Assembly: GCA_021841005.1 (NCBI GenBank)
Contig: JAKBVZ010000035.1
Coordinates: forward strand, 69,446-133,445
Length of the DNA stretch: 64,000 bases
DNA from: Actinomycetes bacterium
GTDB lineage: Bacteria; Actinomycetota; Acidimicrobiia; Acidimicrobiales; JAMCPL01
Direction of reading: 5' to 3'
Positions 52,550 to 61,029 of this stretch are shown here, in pieces (the first letter of the stretch is position 1; every line of letters begins with the position of its first letter). The translations under genes and the position numbers were made by a program. The notes beneath the pieces are model-generated. The model did no database searches and had not been told where the DNA came from. It saw only the letters and a list, made by a program, of their open reading frames with translations.

Positions 52550-54214
52550 TTACACTCGCTCCCGGTTGTAATTGGGACGAGACCCGGTGCCGTAGCTGCG
52601 TAGTGCACCTTCGGGCCCTGATGCATTTGGACGTTGAAATATCCAGTTCTGCCAGGCGGTGAGACGTGCGAAGATTTTCGTTTCCATCGTCTCCGGCCCA
52701 GCGAAGCGGAGGTTGGCCTCCATGCCAGTGACTGCATCGGGCGAGAAGCTGTTCCGTTCTTCCAGCATCACCCGCACCTCCTCATCAAAGTCGATTTCGT
52801 CGGGGGTGAAAGTAACCAACCCCAGCTCGGCGGCATCTGCTGCCAGCAACTCCTTGCCGAATCGGTCCCGCACGGCTTGCAGGTCATCCGGTTGCCCGAG
52901 ATAGCGGCCTTCAAGCCGGCTCAACCCGTTGGTCATCACGAACCAGCCATCGTTCATCTCGTCCAGCAGGATGGATGCCGCGGGCAGCGTGGAATGTTCC
53001 ACAACGCCTTCGAGCATCAGGGAGCGATCCGCGACCAGTACCAGCTCGGCAAGGATGCCGGCAAAGCAGCTTCCTGGCTTGATGAGAGTGACGAGCGTGC
53101 GCGCCGAAAGCTCGATTCGGCGGAGTGTCCGCGCCCAATACAGGCGGATTTCCCTGGCAAGCCAGTGGCCAGCATGCTCGCGCAGTAGCTCGCCGACTGC
53201 CAGTACGTTTGAAGCCTGACCCTCGGTCTCAAAGACCCAGGAGCCGAGTTCCGGCTCGTTGAAGCGCAGGCGGAGCACCGCGTCATCGAGTTCCCTGCAC
53301 AGCGCTAGGGGCCAGAACGCTGCACCCGCTGAAACCATCTCGTCCAATGATGAAAGGGTTTGAGCGGGGGTTGGAGCCTTTATCTTGAAGAAGGCCGCAC
53401 CGATATGATGTTCCATGCGGATCTCGAGATGGGGATAGCTGAGCATGCCGGTATCTTCTCTGCGCTCTATAGGGGAGAGGATGATGCCATGCTCTTCTGC
53501 AGGCCGGTCCGATTGCCCGGCGCGTACCAATGCCCGCTGCCGCACGGCCTCATCGAAACGGCTGCGTAGTGCGATTTCGTCGACGAGCCCCCACTCGACG
53601 GCCTGGTGGCCCTTGATGCCTTCGGCCTTGGTTGCCAGGACATCAGCGCGGTCCCGCCGCACATGACGCTTCTCGACAACTCGGGTGAGTCCACCAGTGC
53701 CCGGGAGCACGCCGAGGAGTGGTACCTCTGGAAACGAGACCGCTGAGACACGATCATCGATCAGGATGATCTCATCGCAAGCGAGCGCAAGCTCGTAGCC
53801 GCCGCCTGCTGCGGTGCCATTGACTGCAGCGATCCAGACTTGCCCGGAATACCGCGTGGCATCTTCGACCCCGTTACGCGTCTCGTTGGTGAACTTGCAG
53901 AAATTGACCTTGTGGTGGTGGGAAGAATCAGCGAGCATCTGGATATTGGCTCCTGCACAGAAGACCTTATCGAGGCCACTAGTCATCACGACGACCTTCA
54001 CCTCGGGATGTTCGAAACGAAGTCGCTGTGTCAGGTCGTAGAACTCGATGTCGACTGCGAGATCGTAGGAATTGAGCTTCAGCTCGTAGCCGTCATGCAG
54101 CCCCCCCGCCGGATCGACTTCCATGACGACCGTGGCTATTGGCGGCTCGATCATGAGCTTCCAGTGCCGGTAGGTCCCAGGATCGGTGTCGAAGTCTATG
54201 TGCCGTGCGATCAC
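52550..54214 (-). CDS. boxC: 2,3-epoxybenzoyl-CoA dihydrolase BoxC
   Basis: BoxC is a crotonase-fold enzyme that hydrolyses 2,3-epoxybenzoyl-CoA, opening the ring to 3,4-dehydroadipyl-CoA semialdehyde and formate. The 554-residue length is the box-type double-domain size, about twice a normal crotonase. The first crotonase domain has KVFCAGANIQMLADSS, VWIAAVNGTAAGGGYELALA with the oxyanion hole, and VSFPEVPLLGVLPGTGGLTR. The second part has LIKPGSCFAGILAELVLVADR and DEMNDGWFVMTNGLSRLEGRYLG. It starts the box transcript and faces the benzoyl-CoA reductase operon. Confidence 0.93.
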   Translation of the reverse strand: MIARHIDFDTDPGTYRHWKLMIEPPIATVVMEVDPAGGLHDGYELKLNSYDLAVDIEFYDLTQRLRFEHPEVKVVVMTSGLDKVFCAGANIQMLADSSHHHKVNFCKFTNETRNGVEDATRYSGQVWIAAVNGTAAGGGYELALACDEIILIDDRVSAVSFPEVPLLGVLPGTGGLTRVVEKRHVRRDRADVLATKAEGIKGHQAVEWGLVDEIALRSRFDEAVRQRALVRAGQSDRPAEEHGIILSPIERREDTGMLSYPHLEIRMEHHIGAAFFKIKAPTPAQTLSSLDEMVSAGAAFWPLALCRELDDAVLRLRFNEPELGSWVFETEGQASNVLAVGELLREHAGHWLAREIRLYWARTLRRIELSARTLVTLIKPGSCFAGILAELVLVADRSLMLEGVVEHSTLPAASILLDEMNDGWFVMTNGLSRLEGRYLGQPDDLQAVRDRFGKELLAADAAELGLVTFTPDEIDFDEEVRVMLEERNSFSPDAVTGMEANLRFAGPETMETKIFARLTAWQNWIFQRPNASGPEGALRSYGTGSRPNYNRERV

Positions 54215-54438
54215 TGCCGTTCTCCTCGTTCAGTCGATCAGAAAAATCGTTCCTTGAATTGAAATTCCAAATGCGGCAATCCGTAATTCAACTTCGAGTA
54301 TAGCGTATCGCAGGTACCAGCAGTTCAGGTCGGGTGCGATTTTGAAAGCCTAGCGGGCAGGCTTTTATCTATAAATCCACGCCATATAATGTAAAACCAA
54401 CATGTGTCAAAATTATTTGATGAAGTACATCAGAACAG
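54215..54438. other. Divergent region between boxC and the reductase operon
   Basis: The box promoter should be here on the minus strand. TATACT near 54300 is a possible -10, followed by GTTGAATTA and a distant AATTCAA, which resemble the TTGAAC half-sites of the reductase operator but do not repeat the 31-bp element. The 54360-54438 part is AT-rich. No gene is visible. Confidence 0.4.
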
Positions 54439-54504
54439 TTGCAATTTGCAATCGAGTGGCGTACAATAGTTTTATTGAACAGTTGGTAGATTGAACTCTA
54501 CTGG
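54439..54504 (+). promoter_or_regulatory. Promoter-operator of the benzoyl-CoA reductase operon
   Basis: -35 TTGCAA (54439-54444), a 17-bp spacer and -10 TACAAT (54462-54467). The 31-bp element at 54474-54504 begins ATTGAACAGTTGG and ends CTCTACTGG, and covers the expected start of transcription. It differs at one base from the element at 51025-51055. Sequence, orientation and distance to the -10 (6 against 7 bp) are conserved, while the flanking sequences are not, which argues for selection on a shared regulator site. The leader to the first ATG is about 180 bp. Confidence 0.85.
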
Positions 54505-54652
54505 AAACGTGTGGTGATTGTACGGCATGGTGCCAGGGACTCCAGTGACCGGATGTCCAGGCGACATCTTCGAGTGGTGGTCGGCGGGCTGGAGGTGGAG
54601 TACTTGGCTTGGAGAACTCCAGCCGGATAAAGGAAAAGAGCGTGAGGTTGCT

Positions 54653-55819
54653 ATGGTTGTTCGCATGCTGGAAGGGTGGCAGGACCTACCGATAGAGGGT
54701 GTTGTCGAGTACTGCCGTGATCTGGTGGAGGACGTGGACTACCCGACGGTGAAACGTTGGCGTGAAAACGGCGGTAAGGTGGTTGGGCGTTTTCAGGTCT
54801 ATTTCCCAGATGAGATTGTCGCGGCAGCAGGGATGTTGCCGCTGTCCGTAAGGGGAGGATCCTTTGAGGTAAGCGAGGCGGGGGCGCACTTTGGTGGTTA
54901 TCTTTGCTCGATTGTCAAGACCTCCCTCGAGCTTGCCCTGACCCAGAAGATCGTGCTGGACATGTTTGTTTCGCACCCCATCTGCGACTCGGCAAGAAAC
55001 CTGGCTGCGGTGTACGGACGGAACTTTGATTATCCGTGTGAGATTCTTTACCTGCCTCAGAACGCCAACTCCGCTCACGCGATCACGTACCTGCGGGGCG
55101 AGTACGATCGCCTGAAGAGGGATGTCGAGGATGTTGCAGGTCATCGGATCAGTGATGACGATCTGCGCGCAGCAATTGTCATTTTCAACGAGAACAGACG
55201 GCTGTTGAGAGAGATGTATGCCATAAGGCGCGACTCCCCTTGGCTGCTGGCAGTGGACGAGGCATACGTGCTGATGGCAGTTGGTGGCATGGTGCCGAGG
55301 CAGGAGCACAACGAGTTGCTGAGATATGCCTTGGACCTCGTGGGCAAGCGAACTCTCCAGCCTCAGGACAGGATGCGCCTCGTGCTGGAGGGAGGTTTCT
55401 GCGAACAGCCGCCATTGGATTTGCTACACACCATCGGCCAGTTCTCTTATGTAGTGGATGATGACCTTTTGATTGGGTCGCGCTGGATCACCGAGGATGT
55501 CTCGACCGAGGGGGACCCACTGGGCAACCTTGCCGATGCCTATCTGGAACACTCCAGCTACAGCGCCGTCCAGCATGATTTGCGAAAGCCGAAGGAAAAG
55601 ATGCTCTTGGACCGGATCAAGGACTCCGGCGCGAGTGCGGCAATCATCACCGCGGCCAAGATGTGTGAGCCCGGGCTGGACGAGCAGGTGGCTTATATAA
55701 AGGCCCTAGATGAAGAGGGCGTGCCGTACTTCGTGAGCGAGTTCGAAGAGTCGATGACCAGCTTCGACAGCCTGCAGATCCAGTTGGAGACATTCATAGA
55801 GAATATTCTCTTCGTGTGA
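54653..55819 (+). CDS. bcrC: Benzoyl-CoA reductase, BcrC/BzdN-type subunit
   Basis: This is one of the two subunits of the substrate-reducing module of ATP-dependent (class I) benzoyl-CoA reductase, of the HgdB-like fold. From ATG 54653 it has 388 residues, close to BzdN/BcrC. Landmarks are GRFQVYFPDEIVAAAGMLPL, FGGYLCSIVKTSLELALT, FVSHPICDSARNLAAVYG, ILYLPQNANSAHAITYL and the C-terminal MTSFDSLQIQLETFIENI. Cluster cysteines are likely within LCSIV and PICDS. The frame is open to a TTG at 54518, which lies just beyond the operator at the start of the transcript, so I reject that start; GTGAGG precedes ATG 54653. The family includes 2-hydroxyacyl-CoA dehydratases, but two different ATPase subunits and the neighbours favour benzoyl-CoA reductase. 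Confidence 0.86.
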   Translation: MVVRMLEGWQDLPIEGVVEYCRDLVEDVDYPTVKRWRENGGKVVGRFQVYFPDEIVAAAGMLPLSVRGGSFEVSEAGAHFGGYLCSIVKTSLELALTQKIVLDMFVSHPICDSARNLAAVYGRNFDYPCEILYLPQNANSAHAITYLRGEYDRLKRDVEDVAGHRISDDDLRAAIVIFNENRRLLREMYAIRRDSPWLLAVDEAYVLMAVGGMVPRQEHNELLRYALDLVGKRTLQPQDRMRLVLEGGFCEQPPLDLLHTIGQFSYVVDDDLLIGSRWITEDVSTEGDPLGNLADAYLEHSSYSAVQHDLRKPKEKMLLDRIKDSGASAAIITAAKMCEPGLDEQVAYIKALDEEGVPYFVSEFEESMTSFDSLQIQLETFIENILFV

Positions 55820-55850
55820 GCGGAGAGAAGCTTGGTAAATGGAGGTTGCA

Positions 55851-57179
55851 ATGAGCAGCGAACAAATTAAAAGAGTACCGGCCACTCCTGATGGCGGGGC
55901 TGAAACAATAGTAGGACGGGGTAACAGGGACGGTAACCAGCTGTTCCGTGAATGGTACAAGGAGCTGACCACCGCTCCGGAGCGGGGTGAGAAGGCTGCC
56001 TACGTGTTTGTGATGGGGAGCTTGGCCGAGTTGCTTCGATCGTTCGATCTGCATACGGTATTTCCAGAGATCAATGGCCTTCAGACAGCGGTAAGGCACG
56101 CCTCGGAGTCTTACATAGCCGACGCAGAGGACTATGGGTATGCCTCCGACGTGTGTGGATACGTGAAAGCGGATGTGGGATTGCAGATGCGCGGCGGAGA
56201 TCACCCGATGGGGCGCATACCTCCGCCCGCTATAGCTGTCTATACCAATGCCTGCAATACCTACATAAAGTGGGCAGAGATATGGGAGAGGATGTACCAC
56301 GTCCCTATCTTCACCTTGGACGTGCCCGGGTCCAGGATGGAAGGCAAGCGGACCTGGAAAGGGGATGCCGATTTCGACAATGACCGTCGCTACGTGGAAG
56401 GGCAGGTGAAAGAGCTGATCGGTGTCTTGGAGGGCGTTACCGGGAAGAAGTTCGATATCGACAAGTTGCGCGATCACATGGGTTATGCCAACAGGATGAG
56501 CGTTGGCTTCAAGCGAGTGGTCGAAGTCAACAAGGCTGTACCTGCCCTCTATAACGGGGTAACTGACGGGACAGTATATCTTGGTGTAGCCAATGGGTTC
56601 AGGGGTCGGGAGGAGGGGGCCAAGTACTTCGAGGATCTGGTGGAAGAGCTCGAGTACAAAGCCGCCAACGGAATTGGGACGCTTCACGAGGAGAAATACC
56701 GCTTGGTATTTGTGGGAGTACCTTGCTACCCGATATTCCGGCGTTTCGGAGAGATGTTCAGCAAGTGGGGCGGGGAGTTCGTAGGCTCCAGCTATCTATG
56801 GTTTGCTTCGGGTGGCATGAACACGGGGTTCGAGTACGACCTCGACAATCCCTTGGAGAGCTTGGCCGAGGGCGTGCTGGTCACAGTGAGAAATGCAATG
56901 GATTCCATGTTCTATTCGGACAAGATGCTGGTGGACATGGTGGAGCCCTACGGGATCGACGGTGTGGTATATCACTCCATCAAATCTTGCCGGACGGTCT
57001 CGACTGGCCTGGCCGACAACAGGTTGGCAGTCATGAAAGATGCCGACGTAGGTACGCTGCTCCTCGAGTCTGATCATATGGACTCCCGTGTGGTCTCGGA
57101 GGCGCAGTTGAAGAACCGGGTGGATGCCTTTTTCGAAGGGCTGGCCACTCGCAAGCTGATAGCGGAACGAGCCAGTTAG
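55851..57179 (+). CDS. bcrB: Benzoyl-CoA reductase, BcrB/BzdO-type subunit
   Basis: This is the second subunit of the substrate-reducing module, 442 residues from ATG 55851, which follows a GGAGG 5 bp upstream (an in-frame ATG at 55839 overlaps this site). Seen are LRSFDLHTVFPEINGLQTAV, YASDVCGYVKADVGLQMRGG, the cluster region YTNACNTYIKWAEIWERMYH, FVGVPCYPIFRRFGEMF and VVYHSIKSCRTVSTGLADN. These cysteines and the BcrB-like length place it with BadE/BcrB/BzdO. With BcrC it binds a [4Fe-4S] cluster and reduces benzoyl-CoA to cyclohexa-1,5-diene-1-carboxyl-CoA. Confidence 0.87.
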   Translation: MSSEQIKRVPATPDGGAETIVGRGNRDGNQLFREWYKELTTAPERGEKAAYVFVMGSLAELLRSFDLHTVFPEINGLQTAVRHASESYIADAEDYGYASDVCGYVKADVGLQMRGGDHPMGRIPPPAIAVYTNACNTYIKWAEIWERMYHVPIFTLDVPGSRMEGKRTWKGDADFDNDRRYVEGQVKELIGVLEGVTGKKFDIDKLRDHMGYANRMSVGFKRVVEVNKAVPALYNGVTDGTVYLGVANGFRGREEGAKYFEDLVEELEYKAANGIGTLHEEKYRLVFVGVPCYPIFRRFGEMFSKWGGEFVGSSYLWFASGGMNTGFEYDLDNPLESLAEGVLVTVRNAMDSMFYSDKMLVDMVEPYGIDGVVYHSIKSCRTVSTGLADNRLAVMKDADVGTLLLESDHMDSRVVSEAQLKNRVDAFFEGLATRKLIAERAS

Positions 57180-57188
57180 GAGGTACAA

Positions 57189-58013
57189 ATGTCATATGCA
57201 GCAGGAGTGGATGTCGGGTCCACCCAGACAAAAGCCATCATAATCGACGAAGACCGGCGTATAGTAGGCCGAGCTCTGATAGATACCGGCGCCAATGTCA
57301 CCATAGCGGCCGAACATGCTTACGAGGTGGCTCTTCGGGATGGGGACATTCACGAGGAGAAGGAGGCCGTTGGTTTCATCGTAGGTACCGGGTACGGACG
57401 ATACAAGGTGACCTTTGGCGATACCCAAACTACGGAAATTTCCTGCCATGGGAGGGGAGCCGTGCACATGTTCCCTGCCACGAGGACCGTCTTGGACATG
57501 GGCGGCCAGGACACCAAGGCGATCAAGGTGAACCCCAACGGAGAGATCCTCGACTTCAGCATGAACGACAAGTGTGCTGCTGGTACAGGGAGATTCCTGG
57601 GAGCGGCTTCAACTGCGCTCGAGATACCACTCGATGAGCTCGGTCCTACCTCGCTTCGCTCGGAAAGGCCAGTGAAGATCTCCACCACCTGTACAGTCTT
57701 TGCTGAGTCAGAAATCCTTTCCTGGCTGGGTAAGGGTAAGAAGGTGGAGGACATCCTCTTCGGGGTCCACCAGTCAGTGGCAGGGAGAGCTATAGGCCTC
57801 CTACGGCGAGTTGGGATCGAGCAGGATGTAGCTTTCACCGGCGGAGTGGCCAGGAACATAGGAATGGTGAAGGCGCTGGAGGAACTTTTGGGGTTTCCAA
57901 TATATGTGAGCGAGGAGTCGCACTTCATGGGAGCGCTCGGGGCAGCGTTGTTCGCTATGGATCATGTGAAGAGCCGTCAGGCTCCATCAAAGCTGATGGG
58001 GGTTACGGCATGA
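57189..58013 (+). CDS. bcrA: Benzoyl-CoA reductase ATPase subunit, BcrA/BzdP-type
   Basis: This is an ASKHA-fold ATPase of the BadF/BadG/BcrA/BcrD family, 274 residues. It has the phosphate loop [49 protein letters not shown], the cluster-binding [15 protein letters not shown] and [14 protein letters not shown], and [18 protein letters not shown] homo- or heterodimer carries one [4Fe-4S] cluster and hydrolyses ATP to push electrons onto the reductase. The short length (Thauera BcrA is over 400) points to the Azoarcus Bzd-type subfamily. A GGAGG ribosome site precedes the ATG. It overlaps the next gene by 4 bp. Confidence 0.88.
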   Translation: MSYAAGVDVGSTQTKAIIIDEDRRIVGRALIDTGANVTIAAEHAYEVALRDGDIHEEKEAVGFIVGTGYGRYKVTFGDTQTTEISCHGRGAVHMFPATRTVLDMGGQDTKAIKVNPNGEILDFSMNDKCAAGTGRFLGAASTALEIPLDELGPTSLRSERPVKISTTCTVFAESEILSWLGKGKKVEDILFGVHQSVAGRAIGLLRRVGIEQDVAFTGGVARNIGMVKALEELLGFPIYVSEESHFMGALGAALFAMDHVKSRQAPSKLMGVTA

Positions 58014-58822
58014 GCTACGTAGCGGGAATAGACGTAGGCTCGACTTATACCAAAGCAGTTATCCTATCCGATGACGACTCGATTGTAGCCAAGGCCATGA
58101 TCCATACCGGGTTCAAGCTGGACAAGGTGGGAGAAGAGGCTCTGGGAAAGGCGCTCGTTCAAGCTGGGCTGGACCGGGGGGACCTGTCCTACGTGGCGGC
58201 AACGGGCTATGGCCGCTTCCAGGTAGGAGGGCGAAGCATCAATATCACTGACCTGACTGCAGCGGCTTGGGGGGCCCGGTTCTTGTATCCCAACACCCAT
58301 ACCATTCTGGATGTGGGTGGGCAGACGATGAAGGTCACCCGGCTCGATGAGCACGGTAGGGTGAAGTCGTTCCGTCTGAACGACAAGTGTGCCGCCGGCA
58401 CTGGGGCCTTCCTGGAGAAGACGGCCCGTTACATGGGTTTCGAGACCGAAGAGATCGGACCGGCAGCAGCGACATCGAAGGAGGACGTGCCCATCTCCGG
58501 AGTGTGTGCCGTCTTTGCCGAGGCGGAAGTCATCAACCACCTTTCCCAAGGGGTGGCTCCTGCTGACATCATGCATGGCGCAATCGTCTCTCTGGTCTCC
58601 AAGTCGGTCCAGCTGATGAAAAGAGTGCAGATGGAGCCCGAGTTCACTCTGGTCGGTGGGATACTGCGTTTCGAGAGCATGGCACAGGTGCTCAAGGAGA
58701 AGCTGAAGGCGGAGATGAACCTGCCATCAGGAGACATGCCCCAGTTTGTCCTTGCTCTTGGAGCTGCAGTTCTTGGTCGGCAACGAGCCAGAAAGCTTGC
58801 CAAGGAAGATGCGCTGGTATAG
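58010..58822 (+). CDS. bcrD: Benzoyl-CoA reductase ATPase subunit, BcrD/BzdQ-type
   Basis: This is the partner ASKHA ATPase, 270 residues: [95 protein letters not shown] and [18 protein letters not shown]. The two different ATPase subunits form the activator heterodimer, as in Bzd and Bcr systems; dehydratase activators are homodimers, which supports the benzoyl-CoA reductase call. Possible terminator hairpin CCCCTC-AGC-GAGGGG at 58877-58891 follows. Confidence 0.88.
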   Translation: MSYVAGIDVGSTYTKAVILSDDDSIVAKAMIHTGFKLDKVGEEALGKALVQAGLDRGDLSYVAATGYGRFQVGGRSINITDLTAAAWGARFLYPNTHTILDVGGQTMKVTRLDEHGRVKSFRLNDKCAAGTGAFLEKTARYMGFETEEIGPAAATSKEDVPISGVCAVFAEAEVINHLSQGVAPADIMHGAIVSLVSKSVQLMKRVQMEPEFTLVGGILRFESMAQVLKEKLKAEMNLPSGDMPQFVLALGAAVLGRQRARKLAKEDALV

Positions 58823-58876
58823 ATTGAGCTGATGAACGGGAGAAGTTGCAGGGTATGGGGTGCTGAAGATGCTCTT

Positions 58877-58891
58877 CCCCTCAGCGAGGGG
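58877..58891 (+). terminator. Possible terminator after the reductase operon
   Basis: CCCCTC-AGC-GAGGGG is a perfect 6-bp stem with a 3-nt loop, 54 bp after bcrD. No real T-run follows (CTATTTG), so termination efficiency is doubtful; read-through into the TetR gene is possible. Confidence 0.4.
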
Positions 58892-59014
58892 CTATTTGAC
58901 TGAATGAGATTTGTGCTGCTGATGCCGCTGACGTGCAGGATGATTGCGTGACGCATGAATAACAGATTGGAAGATAGGGCCGCAAGTCTTGGTCCAAGTG
59001 CCGGGAGAGTGGCG

Positions 59015-59704
59015 ATGTTTGTAGACGGCACGCCGCAGGCGGGTACACGGCGTCCGGGAAGGCCGCGGAACCGTGGGCCCAGCGCGGAATATACGGCCCG
59101 TTTGGCGGAGATCGTAGACGTGGCTGCAAAGGTGTTCAAGGAGAGAGGCTATGATGCCGGATCGTTGGACGATGTGGCCGCGGAGTTGAACTTGAGGAAA
59201 GCGAGCCTGTATTACTATGTGCGCTCCAAGGCCGAACTGCTTTACCTGATATTCGACAAGACCATCACCTCAGCGCTGGATAGCATCGAGAAGTGCCTGT
59301 CCATCCAGGATCCCAGAGAGCGCTTAGCGGCGCTGATACGTCATCAGGTGATCATGGTTGCGTCGGAGCCCAGCTTTTTCACCGTCTTCTTCGACCAGCG
59401 CCCCAGGTTGGCTCGCAACTATGACAGTGAGATACTGGCCAAGGAGAAGCAGTACCTGCGTGTATATCAAGAAGCAGTCGCTACTGCTGTGGACAATGGA
59501 GTACTGGCGCCCATGAGTGCTCGTTATGGTGCCCAAGCTATCCTTGGCATGACCAGTTGGATATACAAGTGGTTCGATCCCGACCGTGATGATCCTCGGG
59601 CATTCGCCGATGCCTGCGTGGACATGATAATGGTGGGTGGAGACGGGAGGAGGATATTGGCCGGCGGGAAGGCTGCAAGAGGGCCAGAACCAAGAAAGGG
59701 GTAG
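59015..59704 (+). CDS. TetR-family transcriptional regulator
   Basis: The 229-residue protein has a DNA-binding domain at about residues 25-75: AEIVDVAAKVFKERGYDAGS, then LDDVAAELNLRKASLYYYVR, a typical TetR helix-turn-helix. A ligand-binding TetR_C domain resembles KstR2-type regulators of CoA-thioester catabolism. I use ATG 59015 because a GGGAG ribosome site lies 7 bp ahead; the frame is open from 58955. The acyl-CoA dehydrogenase starts 2 bp after its stop. It is a candidate to bind the shared operator at 51025-51055 and 54474-54504, with a CoA thioester as ligand, though this is not shown by the sequence. Confidence 0.87.
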   Translation: MFVDGTPQAGTRRPGRPRNRGPSAEYTARLAEIVDVAAKVFKERGYDAGSLDDVAAELNLRKASLYYYVRSKAELLYLIFDKTITSALDSIEKCLSIQDPRERLAALIRHQVIMVASEPSFFTVFFDQRPRLARNYDSEILAKEKQYLRVYQEAVATAVDNGVLAPMSARYGAQAILGMTSWIYKWFDPDRDDPRAFADACVDMIMVGGDGRRILAGGKAARGPEPRKG

Positions 59705-59706
59705 GC

Positions 59707-60882
59707 ATGGATTTTGAGCTTTCAGCTGAGCTGGCTGAGTTGCAAGATACGGTTCGGAGAATCGCAAGAGATAAGGTACAACCCAGGGCCCGTGAGATCG
59801 ACACCACTGGCGAGTACCCGGCTGATCTCTTCGAGATATTTGCCAAGGCAGGTTTGCTGGGACTGTGCATACCTGAGGAGTACGGCGGATCAGGAGCTGG
59901 GATACTTGGCCTTGTCTTGGCGGTGGAGGAGGTGGCTAAGTACTCCAGCACGGCAGCGCTTATGCTATTGCTTACCCGTCTCCCAACCGGACCTGTGATG
60001 ATAGCCGGTTCCGAGGATCAGAGGAAACGCTATCTGCCGGGAATTGCCGATGGTACTCAACGCGCCGCGTTTGGACTGTCCGAGCCGCAAGCGGGCAGTG
60101 ACGTTATGGGTATGAGAACCAGGGCCGTGAGGGATCCCAATCACGAGGGCGCCTGGATACTGAACGGCTTGAAATGCTGGATGTCAGGAGTCGCTCAGGC
60201 AGACTGGTTTACCGTCTTTGCCAAGACAGAGGCTCCGACCAGCCGTGCTCACGACTCGATCACTGCTTTTATCGTCGAACGTGGGTGGAAAGGTGTATCC
60301 GTAGGTCGTCTTGACGAAAAGATGGGCGTCAGAGGTGTGGATACCGGTGAGCTGGTTCTGAAGGACGTCAGCGTTCCTCCAGAGTGCGTCATAGGAGAGG
60401 TGGGAGGATTCAGGCTGGCTATGCTGGGCCTCAACTCCATGAGGCCGGTCGTGGCTGCTCGGGGGATTGGCCTGGCAGAAGGAGCGCTCATGTACGCCAC
60501 CAACTACGTAAAAGAGCGCGAGGCCTTCGGCAGGACCGTAGCTGACTTCCAGGGGATCCAGTGGGAACTGGCCAAGTTGGCTACTGAGATAGAAGCAGCC
60601 AGACTGCTTACTTACCGCGCAGCCGCCCTTGCCGATCAGGGCAAGTTCACCAAGGAATGGGTGCCCCTGCTCTCTATGTCCAAGTACTATGCAACTGAGC
60701 TTGCTGTCCATGCCTCAGGGGTGGCTTTACAGTTGCTCGGCGCCGCCGGTTACATGAAAGATCACCCGACAGAGCTGTGGTACAGGGATGCCAAGCAACT
60801 TACCATCGTAGAAGGAACTACCCAAGTACAACTGGGTTTGATTGCCAAAGGTCTACTGGACGGCGACATCTGGTGGGATTGA
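59707..60882 (+). CDS. Acyl-CoA dehydrogenase
   Basis: The 391-residue flavoprotein of the acyl-CoA dehydrogenase family has ELAELQDTVRRIARDKVQPR, IPEEYGGSGAGILGLVLAVE, AAFGLSEPQAGSDVMGMRTR, RGVDTGELVLKDVSVPPECV and the C-terminal YRDAKQLTIVEGTTQVQLGL with the catalytic base at about Glu369. The position next to benzoyl-CoA genes suggests an alicyclic substrate such as cyclohexanecarboxyl-CoA (BadJ/AliB type), or a later beta-oxidation step towards pimelyl-CoA. Electrons go to ETF, which is not encoded here. Confidence 0.88.
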   Translation: MDFELSAELAELQDTVRRIARDKVQPRAREIDTTGEYPADLFEIFAKAGLLGLCIPEEYGGSGAGILGLVLAVEEVAKYSSTAALMLLLTRLPTGPVMIAGSEDQRKRYLPGIADGTQRAAFGLSEPQAGSDVMGMRTRAVRDPNHEGAWILNGLKCWMSGVAQADWFTVFAKTEAPTSRAHDSITAFIVERGWKGVSVGRLDEKMGVRGVDTGELVLKDVSVPPECVIGEVGGFRLAMLGLNSMRPVVAARGIGLAEGALMYATNYVKEREAFGRTVADFQGIQWELAKLATEIEAARLLTYRAAALADQGKFTKEWVPLLSMSKYYATELAVHASGVALQLLGAAGYMKDHPTELWYRDAKQLTIVEGTTQVQLGLIAKGLLDGDIWWD

Positions 60883-61029
60883 CGGACTCCACTTGTCTGG
60901 GCCAGCTGAGAAAGCGGTGGGAGAGGGCGTCACCGGCGATTTGCCTGGTCAATGGGGTATACCCTGACAATATGCACGTTACGGATGCTGGGAGCACAGG
61001 TCATGGCTACGGCATCATTTCCCGAGCCT

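Noticed and set aside
54518-54652. Upstream TTG start for bcrC
   Set aside because: It lies 14 bp past the operator at the start of the transcript, has no ribosome site, and makes the protein longer than its family; ATG 54653 fits better.
54653-58822. 2-hydroxyacyl-CoA dehydratase with activator
   Set aside because: Two distinct ATPase subunits, plus box and hcr neighbours, favour benzoyl-CoA reductase; the alternative is kept as the main thing to test.
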